Source: Candidatus Coatesiibacteriota bacterium
Lineage (GTDB): Bacteria; JAFGND01
Direction: 5' to 3'
Length of the DNA stretch: 52,955 nucleotides
NCBI GenBank assembly: GCA_016927185.1
Contig: JAFGND010000026.1
Location: forward strand, 1-52,955
This document shows, piece after piece, positions 27,134 through 35,608 of the stretch (the stretch's first letter is position 1; each line of letters starts with the position of its first letter). A program made the translations under genes and the position numbers. The notes beneath the pieces were generated by a model. The model made no database searches. It saw nothing but the letters and a program-made list of their open reading frames with translations, and had not been told where the DNA came from.

Positions 27134-28489
27134 TTAAGCAATTTGCATCTTTGAAACCTTTACCTTAGGTCCTCCCAATCCAACAGGTAATGGCCACTGC
27201 TCCATCTTGCCACATCCTCCGAATAATCTCACTTCCATCCTGACTTTATCAGACAAGCCAACTATAAGACCCAGTGTCTCAAAAACATTTCCTGTTGCTA
27301 CGCTAACTCTTACTGGTTCAGCTATCCTGCCATCCCTGATCATATATGACATATTTGGAGCAATTGTGAATGTTGACATTCCAGTTCCATAATTAATATT
27401 CTTTATAAATACTCCCTCTTTGATATCAGATATCAAGTCCTCAAAACTTGACTGTCCTGCTTCAATATAAGTATTTGTCATTCTAACTATAGGTTCAAAC
27501 TCACCATTCATAGCTCTAGAGTTTCCTGTCGGTTTTTCTTCGAAATCCCTTGCAGTATCGTTTGAATGCAACCTGCCTTGAAGAATTCCATTCTTGATTA
27601 AATATGTTTTGGTTGCTTTCGTTCCTTCATCATCAAAAGGAGTAAAACCGCTTGAATCTAATATATCTCCCTGATCAACTATAGACAGGATGGAAGAACC
27701 TACTTTTTTTCCAATTTCCCATTCTTTAAGAGCTTCTGGATCACCTGTCATGAAATCTGCTTCAGACTTATGTCCAAAAGATTCATGGGCGAATACTCCA
27801 GAGACTATCTCATCAAGAACAACTGGATATATCCCCTTTTTAACTTCACCAGCATAAAGAAATGGGACTGCTTCATCAAGATAGCCAGTTATTTCCTTAT
27901 CTTTTCCAAATAAATCACTATATAGAACTCCTCCTGAGCTGAATTTTGTAATGAATATCTTGTCTTCATCTTTGAGAACAAAATTGAACATCATCCCATA
28001 GAAAACCCTGTCATATTTGAAATATATACCTGAAGATGATGCAAATGATTTTACATTATAGAAATCCATATATCTTGCATCAAGACTTGCTACTTCTTTC
28101 CTGTTTCTGAATATTTCCTGATAACTTCCAAGCAAATCTCTTTTTTCAACCAGTTCAATATAATCTGGTTTGTTTCTTTCATTGAATATCAATTCCTGAG
28201 AAAGAGATTTTGAAGGAATATAATGCTTCTTTTCAGTATCTTTGTATTTCCTGCTTTGTTCTATCAAGTCGTTTATCACTTTTTCCAATCTTCCTTCTTC
28301 AGCAACAGATGCATATAGCCACCTTCCATTATTCCATACCCTGATAAAGAAAGCTTTTTGATTCTCAGTAGAAATATCTTCAAGAATATAATTCCTGAAG
28401 AGTATTCTGCTTGTCATTGTCTCTTCCAATCTTACATCAAGATATTCGCAGTCAAAAACAGATAAATCATATTTCTTTAAATCACTCAT
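27134..28489 (-). CDS. tldD: TldD-type zinc metalloprotease
   Basis: About 451 residues from the ATG at 28489, chosen because GAAAGGA lies 6 bases before it. A longer reading from 28603 would add 38 residues without a ribosome-binding site. The zinc motif is HESFGH (His235, Glu236, His240 counted from this start), and GGCGKMEQ near the C-terminus supplies the Cys typical of TldD. The protein acts with PmbA/TldE in the cytoplasm on extended peptides entering a long groove; known substrates include antibiotic precursor peptides and CcdA. It is the first gene of the nine-gene operon. No small precursor-peptide gene was found beside it. Confidence 0.9.
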   Translation of the reverse strand: MSDLKKYDLSVFDCEYLDVRLEETMTSRILFRNYILEDISTENQKAFFIRVWNNGRWLYASVAEEGRLEKVINDLIEQSRKYKDTEKKHYIPSKSLSQELIFNERNKPDYIELVEKRDLLGSYQEIFRNRKEVASLDARYMDFYNVKSFASSSGIYFKYDRVFYGMMFNFVLKDEDKIFITKFSSGGVLYSDLFGKDKEITGYLDEAVPFLYAGEVKKGIYPVVLDEIVSGVFAHESFGHKSEADFMTGDPEALKEWEIGKKVGSSILSIVDQGDILDSSGFTPFDDEGTKATKTYLIKNGILQGRLHSNDTARDFEEKPTGNSRAMNGEFEPIVRMTNTYIEAGQSSFEDLISDIKEGVFIKNINYGTGMSTFTIAPNMSYMIRDGRIAEPVRVSVATGNVFETLGLIVGLSDKVRMEVRLFGGCGKMEQWPLPVGLGGPKVKVSKMQIA

Positions 28490-28794
28490 TGCAGTCCTTT
28501 CGCTAAAAGTGAAATGAAAATTGACATTACTTTTGTCAAAGGAAAATTTCAGGAAACCATTAAAATAAAAAATGAGGTAAGCAGAACTTGCTTCATTATT
28601 CAATTCAAAAAGATCTCAATTGAATATAGTTCCATCTTTTAATATAGTATTTTTAATATAGCCTGTTATACAAAAATGTTTTCCTCTTCATTGAGATAAT
28701 AGTCCTTCAGACTATCATGATAAAGATCCCCCAAAAATATGCAGTTGATTCTTCTCTCCCAGTAAGGTTTGTTAGGGTATTATAGTTTGTCTAT
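28490..28794. other. Intergenic region upstream of tldD
   Basis: About 305 bases without a convincing gene. It holds the tldD ribosome-binding site and a perfect inverted repeat TTGACA-N7-TGTCAA (28521-28539) that includes a TTGACA facing tldD. A small hairpin ATAGTC-cttca-GACTAT (28699-28715) lacks a T-run, so I do not call it a terminator. The longest small reading frame starting with ATG, at 28717 (+), is only about 22 codons and lacks a ribosome-binding site. Confidence 0.5.
28521..28539 (-). promoter_or_regulatory. TTGACA/TGTCAA inverted repeat before tldD (promoter or operator)
   Basis: Six-base perfect arms at 28521-28526 and 28534-28539 flank a 7-base spacer. On the minus strand TTGACA lies about 45 bases before the tldD ATG and could be its -35 box, but no good -10 lies 16-18 bases further on (CATTTC is there). 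The symmetry makes a repressor or activator site possible. Confidence 0.35.
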
Positions 28795-30687
28795 TTATAG
28801 TTTGCTCTTTATTTCTGATAGCTCTAATCTAAGTTTGTAATTATTTGGATCTAGTTCCACCGCTTTCAGCAGTTCTCTCAATGCTTCCTTCGAATTTGAT
28901 AATTTCTTATATGTAAGGTATGCATGATAATGATAAACCGGACTCTCAGGTAGCATATTTCTCAGCTTTTCGTTATACCATAAAGCTGCTTCAAATAATT
29001 CTTCTCTATAAGATTCTTCCCATGCAGATATTGCCAACTGCTCTCTTAAATTAGCAGTAAATGGTTCTAAAGAATATCTGATTTGTGTTACTTTGATGAA
29101 ATCCATCCTATAGCTTCTTATAGTTATCCTTTCTTTCTCTTTTATAGGCAGTCTTTCCATGATTTTTTCTATTAGAAAAAACTCATCAGAAAACAACGTA
29201 AATGTGAATTCCTTTATTCCTGAATCTTCCATGTGCAGGAGAAAACCAAACAGTTTCTTTGGATTACTACAGTAAAAAATATCCTTCTCTGCATATAATG
29301 GGATCAGATAAAAGGGATACCACCATATATTTGAAACTATAATACTATCTGCTTTTTTTGCATAATCAAGAATTTCTGCAGTAGCTTTTTTCTTGTAATA
29401 GAGTGTATGTAAACCAAGTAACTGATAGGAAACTGAAAGCAGGCAAAGCAGATAGACACATCTTCTTAGTCCTTTATTAAAAAGGTCCCTGATTGAGTTC
29501 CATATTAATATACCTGCAAGTGAATAAAAAGGAAGTAAAAATCTTGCTCCCCATTGCATTCCTCCATTTAATGGACTTATTAATCCAAAAATCAAAATGA
29601 AAGATAAGGCTGCATATAACCATGTTTTATAAGCTGAGTAGTCCTTCCTGAAAATCAACAAGAAAAATATGGGGGAATGATGAAACAATGAAGCTGATTT
29701 CAATGTACTGTTTGCCGGATCATTATCAAATATGCTTATTGCAAAAAAAACTATATGTATCGCAGTATATATCGCTAGGAACTCGTTTCTCTCCTTGAAT
29801 CTTATCATGAATGCACAAGTCAACCAGGCAATCCCGAAAAAAATTGACAGCAGGATATTATTGCTAGCTTGAAAAAGCAATCCATGATACACTCTTGCCT
29901 TCTCAATAATGATATTAACCAAATTACCACTAAAAACTTTGCTTAATCCCATATTCGCTTCAAAATGAGCACCAAGTAAGCTACCATATACGAAATAATT
30001 CATGGCCAGCCAAGCCAGCATGACAAGGATAATCACAAGAATTGCTTTTATGTCTTTTATTCTTTCAAATATAGCAAACAGGATTACAAATAAAAGCAGT
30101 TCTGTTCTGAAGAAAACATTTATAGAGAGAAATAAATAGCATAATTCTGTTCTCTTCTTTATATAAAAAAACAATGCAGCAAGAAAAAATACCACTGATA
30201 TTATGTGCTCCCATAAAACAAGGCAATAAAAGAAATAAGGTATACAGAAGAAAAATAAAAGCAGGAGCATCTCTTTAGGCTGGGTCGAAGCATCCCAGAT
30301 GGTTTGCGAGATTTTTGAAAAGAGGTAGAGTATTAAAAAACCACTTATGAAACCCCATAGGTAGAATCCAAAACTCCCAAACAACTTGTTTGAAGCATAT
30401 AGCATAAAAGAATAAACAGGTGAATGTACTGTTCTGTATTCTGTTTTGTTTTCTCTGTAAGCAAAAGGTCCCCTGAATGGAAAAAACTCCCCTTCCTTAT
30501 CAAGATAGCTCCCTTTGTATAAAATCCTGAATGACCATGTTTTATATATTTTTGAGCTTATTGTTGGCAATATTTTATTAGCTTCGTCTACTATCCAGAA
30601 TCCATTTTGAGATAATAAATAAAAAACCATGAAAAAGAAAACATAAAGAAGATAGTTTATTCTATATCTGACTAACATAATATTCAA
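28795..30687 (-). CDS. Polytopic GT-C-type membrane protein with C-terminal TPR motif
   Basis: The 630-residue protein has about a dozen hydrophobic helices. FWIVDEANKILP in the first loop is the acidic position of GT-C transferases, and YRTVHSPVYSFMLYASNKLFG follows. After the last helix a soluble tail carries a TPR-like pair (SAWEESYREELFEAALWYNEKL, then LSNSKEALRELLKAVELDPNNYKL, shown in parts: KEALRELLKAVELDP). It probably uses polyprenyl-linked sugars outside the membrane; the acceptor is unknown. The start may be TTG at 30687, seven bases after AGG, or ATG at 30678. It is transcribed alone, divergently from rsmI. Confidence 0.62.
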   Translation of the reverse strand: MNIMLVRYRINYLLYVFFFMVFYLLSQNGFWIVDEANKILPTISSKIYKTWSFRILYKGSYLDKEGEFFPFRGPFAYRENKTEYRTVHSPVYSFMLYASNKLFGSFGFYLWGFISGFLILYLFSKISQTIWDASTQPKEMLLLLFFFCIPYFFYCLVLWEHIISVVFFLAALFFYIKKRTELCYLFLSINVFFRTELLLFVILFAIFERIKDIKAILVIILVMLAWLAMNYFVYGSLLGAHFEANMGLSKVFSGNLVNIIIEKARVYHGLLFQASNNILLSIFFGIAWLTCAFMIRFKERNEFLAIYTAIHIVFFAISIFDNDPANSTLKSASLFHHSPIFFLLIFRKDYSAYKTWLYAALSFILIFGLISPLNGGMQWGARFLLPFYSLAGILIWNSIRDLFNKGLRRCVYLLCLLSVSYQLLGLHTLYYKKKATAEILDYAKKADSIIVSNIWWYPFYLIPLYAEKDIFYCSNPKKLFGFLLHMEDSGIKEFTFTLFSDEFFLIEKIMERLPIKEKERITIRSYRMDFIKVTQIRYSLEPFTANLREQLAISAWEESYREELFEAALWYNEKLRNMLPESPVYHYHAYLTYKKLSNSKEALRELLKAVELDPNNYKLRLELSEIKSKL

Positions 30688-30815
30688 TCTTAAACCTGCT
30701 GCCCAAATCTCAAGAGATAGTCAAGCAAAAACAGTTGTAAGTAATAATTGTATTGACTTAAAAACAAGTATCACAATGGCATGACTTATTGTTCATAAGG
30801 AAATAATAAGTAACC

Positions 30816-31526
30816 ATGAGAAAAAGGCATTCTATTAAACCCAATGAAAGCAGAGGGACGATTTATTTAATTGCAACCCCCATAGGCAATCTTAATGATA
30901 TCTCCTACAGGATGGTACAAGTATTAAAAAAAGTAGATATAGTAGCAGCTGAAGACACAAGAACAGCAAGAAAGCTTTTCCATCACATTGGTTTGCAGAA
31001 TATGCAAATTCGTTCATATTATATTGGTAATGAAGACAGAGAAACAGAAAATCTTATTGATCTAGCAAGACAGGGAATGAATATCGCCCTGATTACAGAA
31101 AGCGGTACACCATGTATAAGTGATCCAGGTTTCCTGCTTGTTAGAGAAGCATGGAAATATGGTATCAAGCTGATTCCCATACCTGGACCATCTGCAGTTC
31201 AATTAGCATTAATAGTAAGCGGTTTCCCATCGAATTCTTACACCTTCTTAGGCTTCTTGCCTTCCAAGAGCACCCAAAGAAGAAAGCTGATTGAGTCGTT
31301 AAGAAATTCAACAATATCAACTGTCGTATTTGAAAGTGTTCATAGAATCCAGGCTACTCTTGGCGATTTTCAGGAAATTCTTCCAGACAGAGAGATTTTC
31401 ATAGCAAGAGAGCTGACAAAGGAATTCGAGACTTTTTATAAAGGGATTGCCATGAACATTCTGGAGGAATTGGTTACAAGAAAAGAGTTAAAAGGGGAAT
31501 TTACATTGGTGATTAAGGGTGCCTAG
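30816..31526 (+). CDS. rsmI: 16S rRNA (cytidine-1402-2'-O)-methyltransferase
   Basis: The 236-residue protein belongs to the tetrapyrrole-methylase-like fold. It has YLIATPIGNLNDISYRM (about 18-34), DIVAAEDTRTARKLF, ITESGTPCISDPGF, PIPGPSAVQLALIVSGFP and FLGFLPSKSTQRRK, all diagnostic of RsmI. It uses S-adenosylmethionine to 2'-O-methylate C1402 in the ribosomal P site. It is slightly shorter than the E. coli protein and lacks the C-terminal extension. It opens a four-gene operon in which each gene overlaps the next by 4-8 bases. A TTGACT hexamer lies 57 bases before the ATG. Confidence 0.95.
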   Translation: MRKRHSIKPNESRGTIYLIATPIGNLNDISYRMVQVLKKVDIVAAEDTRTARKLFHHIGLQNMQIRSYYIGNEDRETENLIDLARQGMNIALITESGTPCISDPGFLLVREAWKYGIKLIPIPGPSAVQLALIVSGFPSNSYTFLGFLPSKSTQRRKLIESLRNSTISTVVFESVHRIQATLGDFQEILPDREIFIARELTKEFETFYKGIAMNILEELVTRKELKGEFTLVIKGA

Positions 31527-32151
31527 TTTACTAACTCAATTACTTAAAGAGAAAATTAACAAGATTCTCTCTCCACTCAGTTATATACTTCAAAAAGTTA
31601 AAATTACTCCTAACATGTTATCTTTGTTCGGATTGGTAGTGAATATTATCTCTGCAGTAGCAATACTCAATGGAAAACTTGTGCTAGGTGGTTTCCTGCT
31701 TCTGTTTGCAGGTTTTTTTGATCTGCTTGATGGTGCCATGGCAAGATCTACAAAGCAAACAACCAGATTTGGAGCAATACTTGATTCTACTCTGGATAGA
31801 TATAGTGAATTATTTACCTTATGCGCTTTAACATGGTACTTTTTCATGAAAAACGATGCTTCGCTTTTATTAGCTTGCTTGATTTCCATTGTTGGCAGTT
31901 TGATGATAAGTTATATAAAAGCTAGAGGAGAAGGATTAGGTTTCAATTGCACTGTAGGAATAATGACAAGACCAGAAAGAGTGGTCGTCCTTTTAACCAT
32001 CTTGATTCTGAATTCTCTGCATCCTCAGATTATTTCAATAGGAATCTGGTTTGTTGCAATCGCTTCCAATATAACTGCTATTCACAGGCTTCTTTATTTA
32101 CGGAAACAAGATAAAATCAATACTAAAGATGACAAGGAAAATTCTGCATGA
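31519..32151 (+). CDS. CDP-alcohol phosphatidyltransferase
   Basis: A 210-residue integral membrane protein with about six helices. It carries the family motif D-x2-D-G-x2-A-R-x8-G-x3-D-x3-D: Asp68, Asp71, Gly72, Ala75, Arg76, Gly85, Asp89 and Asp93 (in FFDLLDGAMARS...GAILDSTLDR). It transfers a phosphatidyl group from CDP-diacylglycerol to a small alcohol (glycerol phosphate, inositol phosphate or serine), and the acceptor cannot be chosen from sequence. KITPNMLSLFGLVVN near the N-terminus is typical. The start is GTG at 31519, overlapping rsmI by 8 bases. gpsA in the same operon would supply glycerol-3-phosphate, and the Tam41-like gene at 4174 could supply CDP-diacylglycerol. Confidence 0.9.
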   Translation: MPSLLTQLLKEKINKILSPLSYILQKVKITPNMLSLFGLVVNIISAVAILNGKLVLGGFLLLFAGFFDLLDGAMARSTKQTTRFGAILDSTLDRYSELFTLCALTWYFFMKNDASLLLACLISIVGSLMISYIKARGEGLGFNCTVGIMTRPERVVVLLTILILNSLHPQIISIGIWFVAIASNITAIHRLLYLRKQDKINTKDDKENSA

Positions 32152-32777
32152 AGAGAGATCTTTTCATAACTTTTGAAGGAATAGAAGGAAGTGGAAAGAC
32201 AACCCAGGTTCATATTTTGAAAAATAAACTACAGAAAGCTGGTTTTACAGTAGTCCAAACAAGAGAACCTGGAGGAACTCCCCTTGGAGAAAAAATAAGA
32301 CAGTTACTTCTTGATCCCTCAAATACTGATATAAAACCATTAACTGAATTGCTGCTTTATATGGCAAGCAGAGCTCAGCATTACAAGGAGTTGATTGTTC
32401 CTGCCTTAGAAAGAGGTGAAATAGTGATTTCTGATAGATTTCTCGATGCTTCTGTTGCTTATCAGGGAGCTGGAAGGCAAATTAAAATTGAATGGATAAA
32501 AACTCTTAATGATATCTGCCTGGAAGGAAACAAGCCTGATGTAACATTCATTCTTGATCTGGATATTGAAGAGAGCAGGAAAAGGCTTCTCGGTAGGGAT
32601 TTGTTTCCTGACAGATTGGAAAGTGAAGGCAATACTTTTTTCCATCTTGTCAGGGAATACTATCTTGATCTTGCAACATCTGGAGAAAAAAGATTCAAGC
32701 TTATAAATGCTTCAAAAAATATGGATTTGGTTTCAGAAGAAATATGGGATATTATAAAGGGATATATAAATGTCTAA
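32148..32777 (+). CDS. tmk: Thymidylate kinase
   Basis: A 209-residue P-loop kinase. FEGIEGSGKTTQ (8-19) is the Walker A loop. TREPGGTPLGEKIRQLLL is the DR(E)P-type region, and SDRFLDASVAYQGAGR is the thymidylate kinase signature that binds dTMP. A lid region (RDLFPDRLE) follows. It phosphorylates dTMP to dTDP. The ATG overlaps the preceding stop in a 4-base ATGA arrangement, so translation is coupled. Confidence 0.96.
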   Translation: MKRDLFITFEGIEGSGKTTQVHILKNKLQKAGFTVVQTREPGGTPLGEKIRQLLLDPSNTDIKPLTELLLYMASRAQHYKELIVPALERGEIVISDRFLDASVAYQGAGRQIKIEWIKTLNDICLEGNKPDVTFILDLDIEESRKRLLGRDLFPDRLESEGNTFFHLVREYYLDLATSGEKRFKLINASKNMDLVSEEIWDIIKGYINV

Positions 32778-33771
32778 ATTCTGTATAATAGGAGCAGGAA
32801 GCTGGGCAACTGCACTGGCTATTGCACTACTTGATAACAATCATGAAATTACACTATGGGAATTCAGAAAGGATTATTGCAGGTTCTTGCAGCAAAACAG
32901 AATACATCCGCAAATACTTCCAGGGATAATAATCCCGGAGAAAATCGAGATTTTAGATAATCTTGAGCTTGCTGTAAAAAACAAAGACATATTGATTATC
33001 TGCACCCCATCTCATTCTGTTCAGGAAGTATTGAAACAAGTAAAAAAACTCTATAATAATCAACCTTTGATATGTGCAACAAAAGGTTTATCAGAGACTG
33101 ATGCTTTAAGAATGAGTGAAGTTGCAGCAAAAATCCTGGGAGATGGAATTCTCGATTACTATATAGTGCTCTCCGGTCCATCTCATGCTGAGGAAGTAGC
33201 AGTAAGAATTCCAACAGCTGTTGTTATAGCAGGAAAGAATAATTCACTTTTATTAGATATACAGAAGAAAATCATGACGAATTTTTTAAGGATTTATACA
33301 AGTAATGATTTGACTGGAGTAGAACTGGCTGGTTCTTTGAAGAATATTATAGCACTTGCTTCTGGCATACTAGATGGTCTAAAATTGGGAGATAATACCA
33401 AAGGAGCATTAATGACAAGAGGATTGGCAGAGATATCAAGGCTCGGTTGCTCTATGGGTGCTAATCCTTTGACTTTTGCAGGTCTAGCTGGAATAGGAGA
33501 TTTGATAACAACATGCATTTCAAAGCATTCTAGAAACAGGAATGCAGGAGAAAGGATAGGAAGAGGGGAAAAACTGAGTGAGATAATTGCATCCAGCATA
33601 ATGGTAATAGAAGGAGTCAGAACAACAAAAGCAGCTCGAATTCTTTCTATAAAAGCAGACATCGAAATGCCTATTGCTGATATGATGCATAGGGTCTTAT
33701 TCGAGGATTTATCTCCGGGAAAAGCAATCTCAGAATTGATGACCAGAGCTGCTAAGCCCGAATGGGATTAG
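32770..33771 (+). CDS. gpsA: NAD(P)-dependent glycerol-3-phosphate dehydrogenase
   Basis: A 333-residue cytoplasmic enzyme. The N-terminal Rossmann motif is IIGAGSWATALAIAL (6-20). ICATKGL and VLSGPSHAEEVA follow. The catalytic lysine lies in ELAGSLKNIIALASGI, and GLAGIGDLITTCISKHSRNR is the C-terminal signature. It reduces dihydroxyacetone phosphate to sn-glycerol-3-phosphate, the backbone for phospholipids, fitting the phosphatidyltransferase two genes upstream. The ATG overlaps tmk by 8 bases and has an AAAGGGAT site. Confidence 0.96.
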   Translation: MSKFCIIGAGSWATALAIALLDNNHEITLWEFRKDYCRFLQQNRIHPQILPGIIIPEKIEILDNLELAVKNKDILIICTPSHSVQEVLKQVKKLYNNQPLICATKGLSETDALRMSEVAAKILGDGILDYYIVLSGPSHAEEVAVRIPTAVVIAGKNNSLLLDIQKKIMTNFLRIYTSNDLTGVELAGSLKNIIALASGILDGLKLGDNTKGALMTRGLAEISRLGCSMGANPLTFAGLAGIGDLITTCISKHSRNRNAGERIGRGEKLSEIIASSIMVIEGVRTTKAARILSIKADIEMPIADMMHRVLFEDLSPGKAISELMTRAAKPEWD

Positions 33772-33787
33772 CATACTGATATTTTTT
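33750..33787 (+). terminator. Possible terminator at the end of the rsmI-gpsA operon
   Basis: GCTAAGCCC (33751-33759) and GGGATTAGC (33764-33772) pair with one G-A mismatch around a GAAT loop, overlapping the last codons and stop of gpsA. Seven T residues begin at 33782, about nine bases after the stem. The gap between stem and T-run is longer than ideal. Confidence 0.42.
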
Positions 33788-35478
33788 TATAATTGTTCAG
33801 CCCCACATTTTGGACAGTATTTTGCAGCTCTCGGGATTTGAGCACCGCACTTTCTGCAAAACTTAAATCTTTTCTCGGTTTTTGTATTTGAAGAACTATT
33901 ATCAGTAACATTAGTTTGATTCTTATTAACAGGTTGTTTAGGTTCTACTTTCTTTATCTTCTTTTCCTTGTCTTTGCTTGGCTCATCTTTATTGGTGCCA
34001 TTTTCAATTTTAGTTGTATCAACTGGCTCAGCAGGTTTTTCCCCGATTTCAAGTTTTGCAAATTTCAATTTGAAAGTATCAGACAGTTTATAAATATGTA
34101 TCTGAGATGAACCTCCATATATAATGAAAAGCATTATTACGATTACAACAATGAAAAGAAAACCTACTATATATGCTATCTTATTTCTCTTTTTGGGTGA
34201 AAACTCTTCAAAATCCTCCTTCTCTTGTTGAAGAGTTTTGGCTTTTTCCTCTTCTGGAACAAATGCTTCTGTATCTCTTTCCTCAATTTCCTTTGATTTT
34301 CTATCATCAATTACTTCGGAAATTAGACCGGGAGTGCTTGGAGTCTTTACTCGATTAGAATCATCTATTGCCTCAACAGCTTCTGTTTTGACTATATCCT
34401 GTTCTTCATTTTCTGAAATAACATCTGCTTCTTTCTTCATTCCAGAACTTGGTCTTTTAGGAGCTACCTGCTCTTCTGCATTCTTTGCTGCTATCTCCTT
34501 AATATCACTTTTTATCTCACCAGAAATCCTTGACAAGTTAATCCCGCTTTTATTTATTTCTTCCAGTATTTCCATGGCATCGGAAAACCTTTCTGCAGGT
34601 TCTTTTGCCATACATTTGATTATGATATCTTCTAACCATTCAGGAACATCATTATTAATTGACCTGGGGGAAGCCGGAGGTTCGAAAACATGCTTATAAT
34701 ATATTGTGGAGGTATCTCCAGAGAAAGGTACATCTCCAGTTGCCATTTCATAGAGAATAACACCAAATGAATATAAATCAGCTCTTTTATCAATTGGCAA
34801 TCCTCTTATCTGCTCTGGTGACATATAATGTGGAGTACCGATCATAGTTCCGCTTGCAGTAAGATTGGTTCCCTCAGTAGCTCTTGCTACCCCAAAATCC
34901 ATTACTATAGCTTTTGCTTCAGTATCAATCATTATGTTAGAAGGTTTCAAATCCCTGTGAACAAGTTTCTTCTCCATATTATGCGCATATGAAAGAGCTA
35001 CTGCTACCTGCTTTATCAAGTAACACAATTTCGGTATGGTAAGCTTCTTGCTGACTTTGTATGCTTTCAGAGTAATCCCATGTATGTATTCCATGCTGAA
35101 AAAATGAATATTATTAATATTGAAAATTCCGAAAATGTTAATAACATTCGGATGTTTCAGCTGAGCCTGTAGTTTTGCTTCCCTGTGAAATCTTGAGATA
35201 TAATCAGGATTATAAGAATATTGTTCTGGAAGGAATTTCAGAGCAATATCACGTTCAAGAGAAATTTCTGTTGCCAGATATACAACAGCCATCCCTCCCC
35301 TTCCAATCTCTCTTTTTATTGCAAACTGATCCTTTAATGTGGTCTTTATTCTTTCTTCAAAATTGTAGAACTGGGCATTACTTATGCTGTCAGTATCACT
35401 TAATGCTAAAGCAGAACCACATCTGTTGCAGAACTTGAAATTATCAGGATTCTCCTGCCCGCATCTTCCGCAAAACAT
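33787..35478 (-). CDS. Membrane Ser/Thr protein kinase with zinc ribbons at both ends
   Basis: The 563-residue protein opens with a zinc ribbon (C3/C6 and C17/C20). A complete Hanks-type kinase domain follows (about 50-310): glycine loop GRGGMAVVY (59-67), Lys81 in ALKF, VHRDLKPSN (HRD 174-176), DFGVA (194-198), activation loop and GTPHYMSPEQIRG. A charged Glu/Lys-rich linker, one transmembrane helix (about 436-456) and a Lys/Glu-rich extracytoplasmic stretch come next. A second zinc ribbon (FCRKCG and YCPKCG) ends the protein. All catalytic residues are present, so it should phosphorylate Ser/Thr in the cytoplasm. The outer ribbon could be a redox or metal sensor. It stands alone, convergent with gpsA. 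Confidence 0.88.
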   Translation of the reverse strand: MFCGRCGQENPDNFKFCNRCGSALALSDTDSISNAQFYNFEERIKTTLKDQFAIKREIGRGGMAVVYLATEISLERDIALKFLPEQYSYNPDYISRFHREAKLQAQLKHPNVINIFGIFNINNIHFFSMEYIHGITLKAYKVSKKLTIPKLCYLIKQVAVALSYAHNMEKKLVHRDLKPSNIMIDTEAKAIVMDFGVARATEGTNLTASGTMIGTPHYMSPEQIRGLPIDKRADLYSFGVILYEMATGDVPFSGDTSTIYYKHVFEPPASPRSINNDVPEWLEDIIIKCMAKEPAERFSDAMEILEEINKSGINLSRISGEIKSDIKEIAAKNAEEQVAPKRPSSGMKKEADVISENEEQDIVKTEAVEAIDDSNRVKTPSTPGLISEVIDDRKSKEIEERDTEAFVPEEEKAKTLQQEKEDFEEFSPKKRNKIAYIVGFLFIVVIVIMLFIIYGGSSQIHIYKLSDTFKLKFAKLEIGEKPAEPVDTTKIENGTNKDEPSKDKEKKIKKVEPKQPVNKNQTNVTDNSSSNTKTEKRFKFCRKCGAQIPRAAKYCPKCGAEQL

Positions 35479-35608
35479 TTTCTATATATTCATTTCCATT
35501 TAATTGTTTTAGATTCACCTTTAAGTTCACAAGCTATTTACTCAAAAAATGTCAATCTAAAAAAACTTGACCATTTAATAAGTGTTCCAATCTTTGTTTC
35601 TTCTTAAT

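Noticed and set aside
28699-28715. Hairpin ATAGTC-cttca-GACTAT as a terminator
   Set aside because: No T-run follows on either strand, and the stem is only six AT-rich pairs.
28490-28794. Possible precursor peptide gene beside tldD/pmbA
   Set aside because: Only frames of about 22 codons or fewer without ribosome-binding sites were found, so no RiPP cluster is claimed.
34238-34699. 153-codon open frame opposite the Ser/Thr kinase linker
   Set aside because: The Ser-rich translation is the antisense of Glu/Lys codons in the linker and kinase C-lobe; no independent support.
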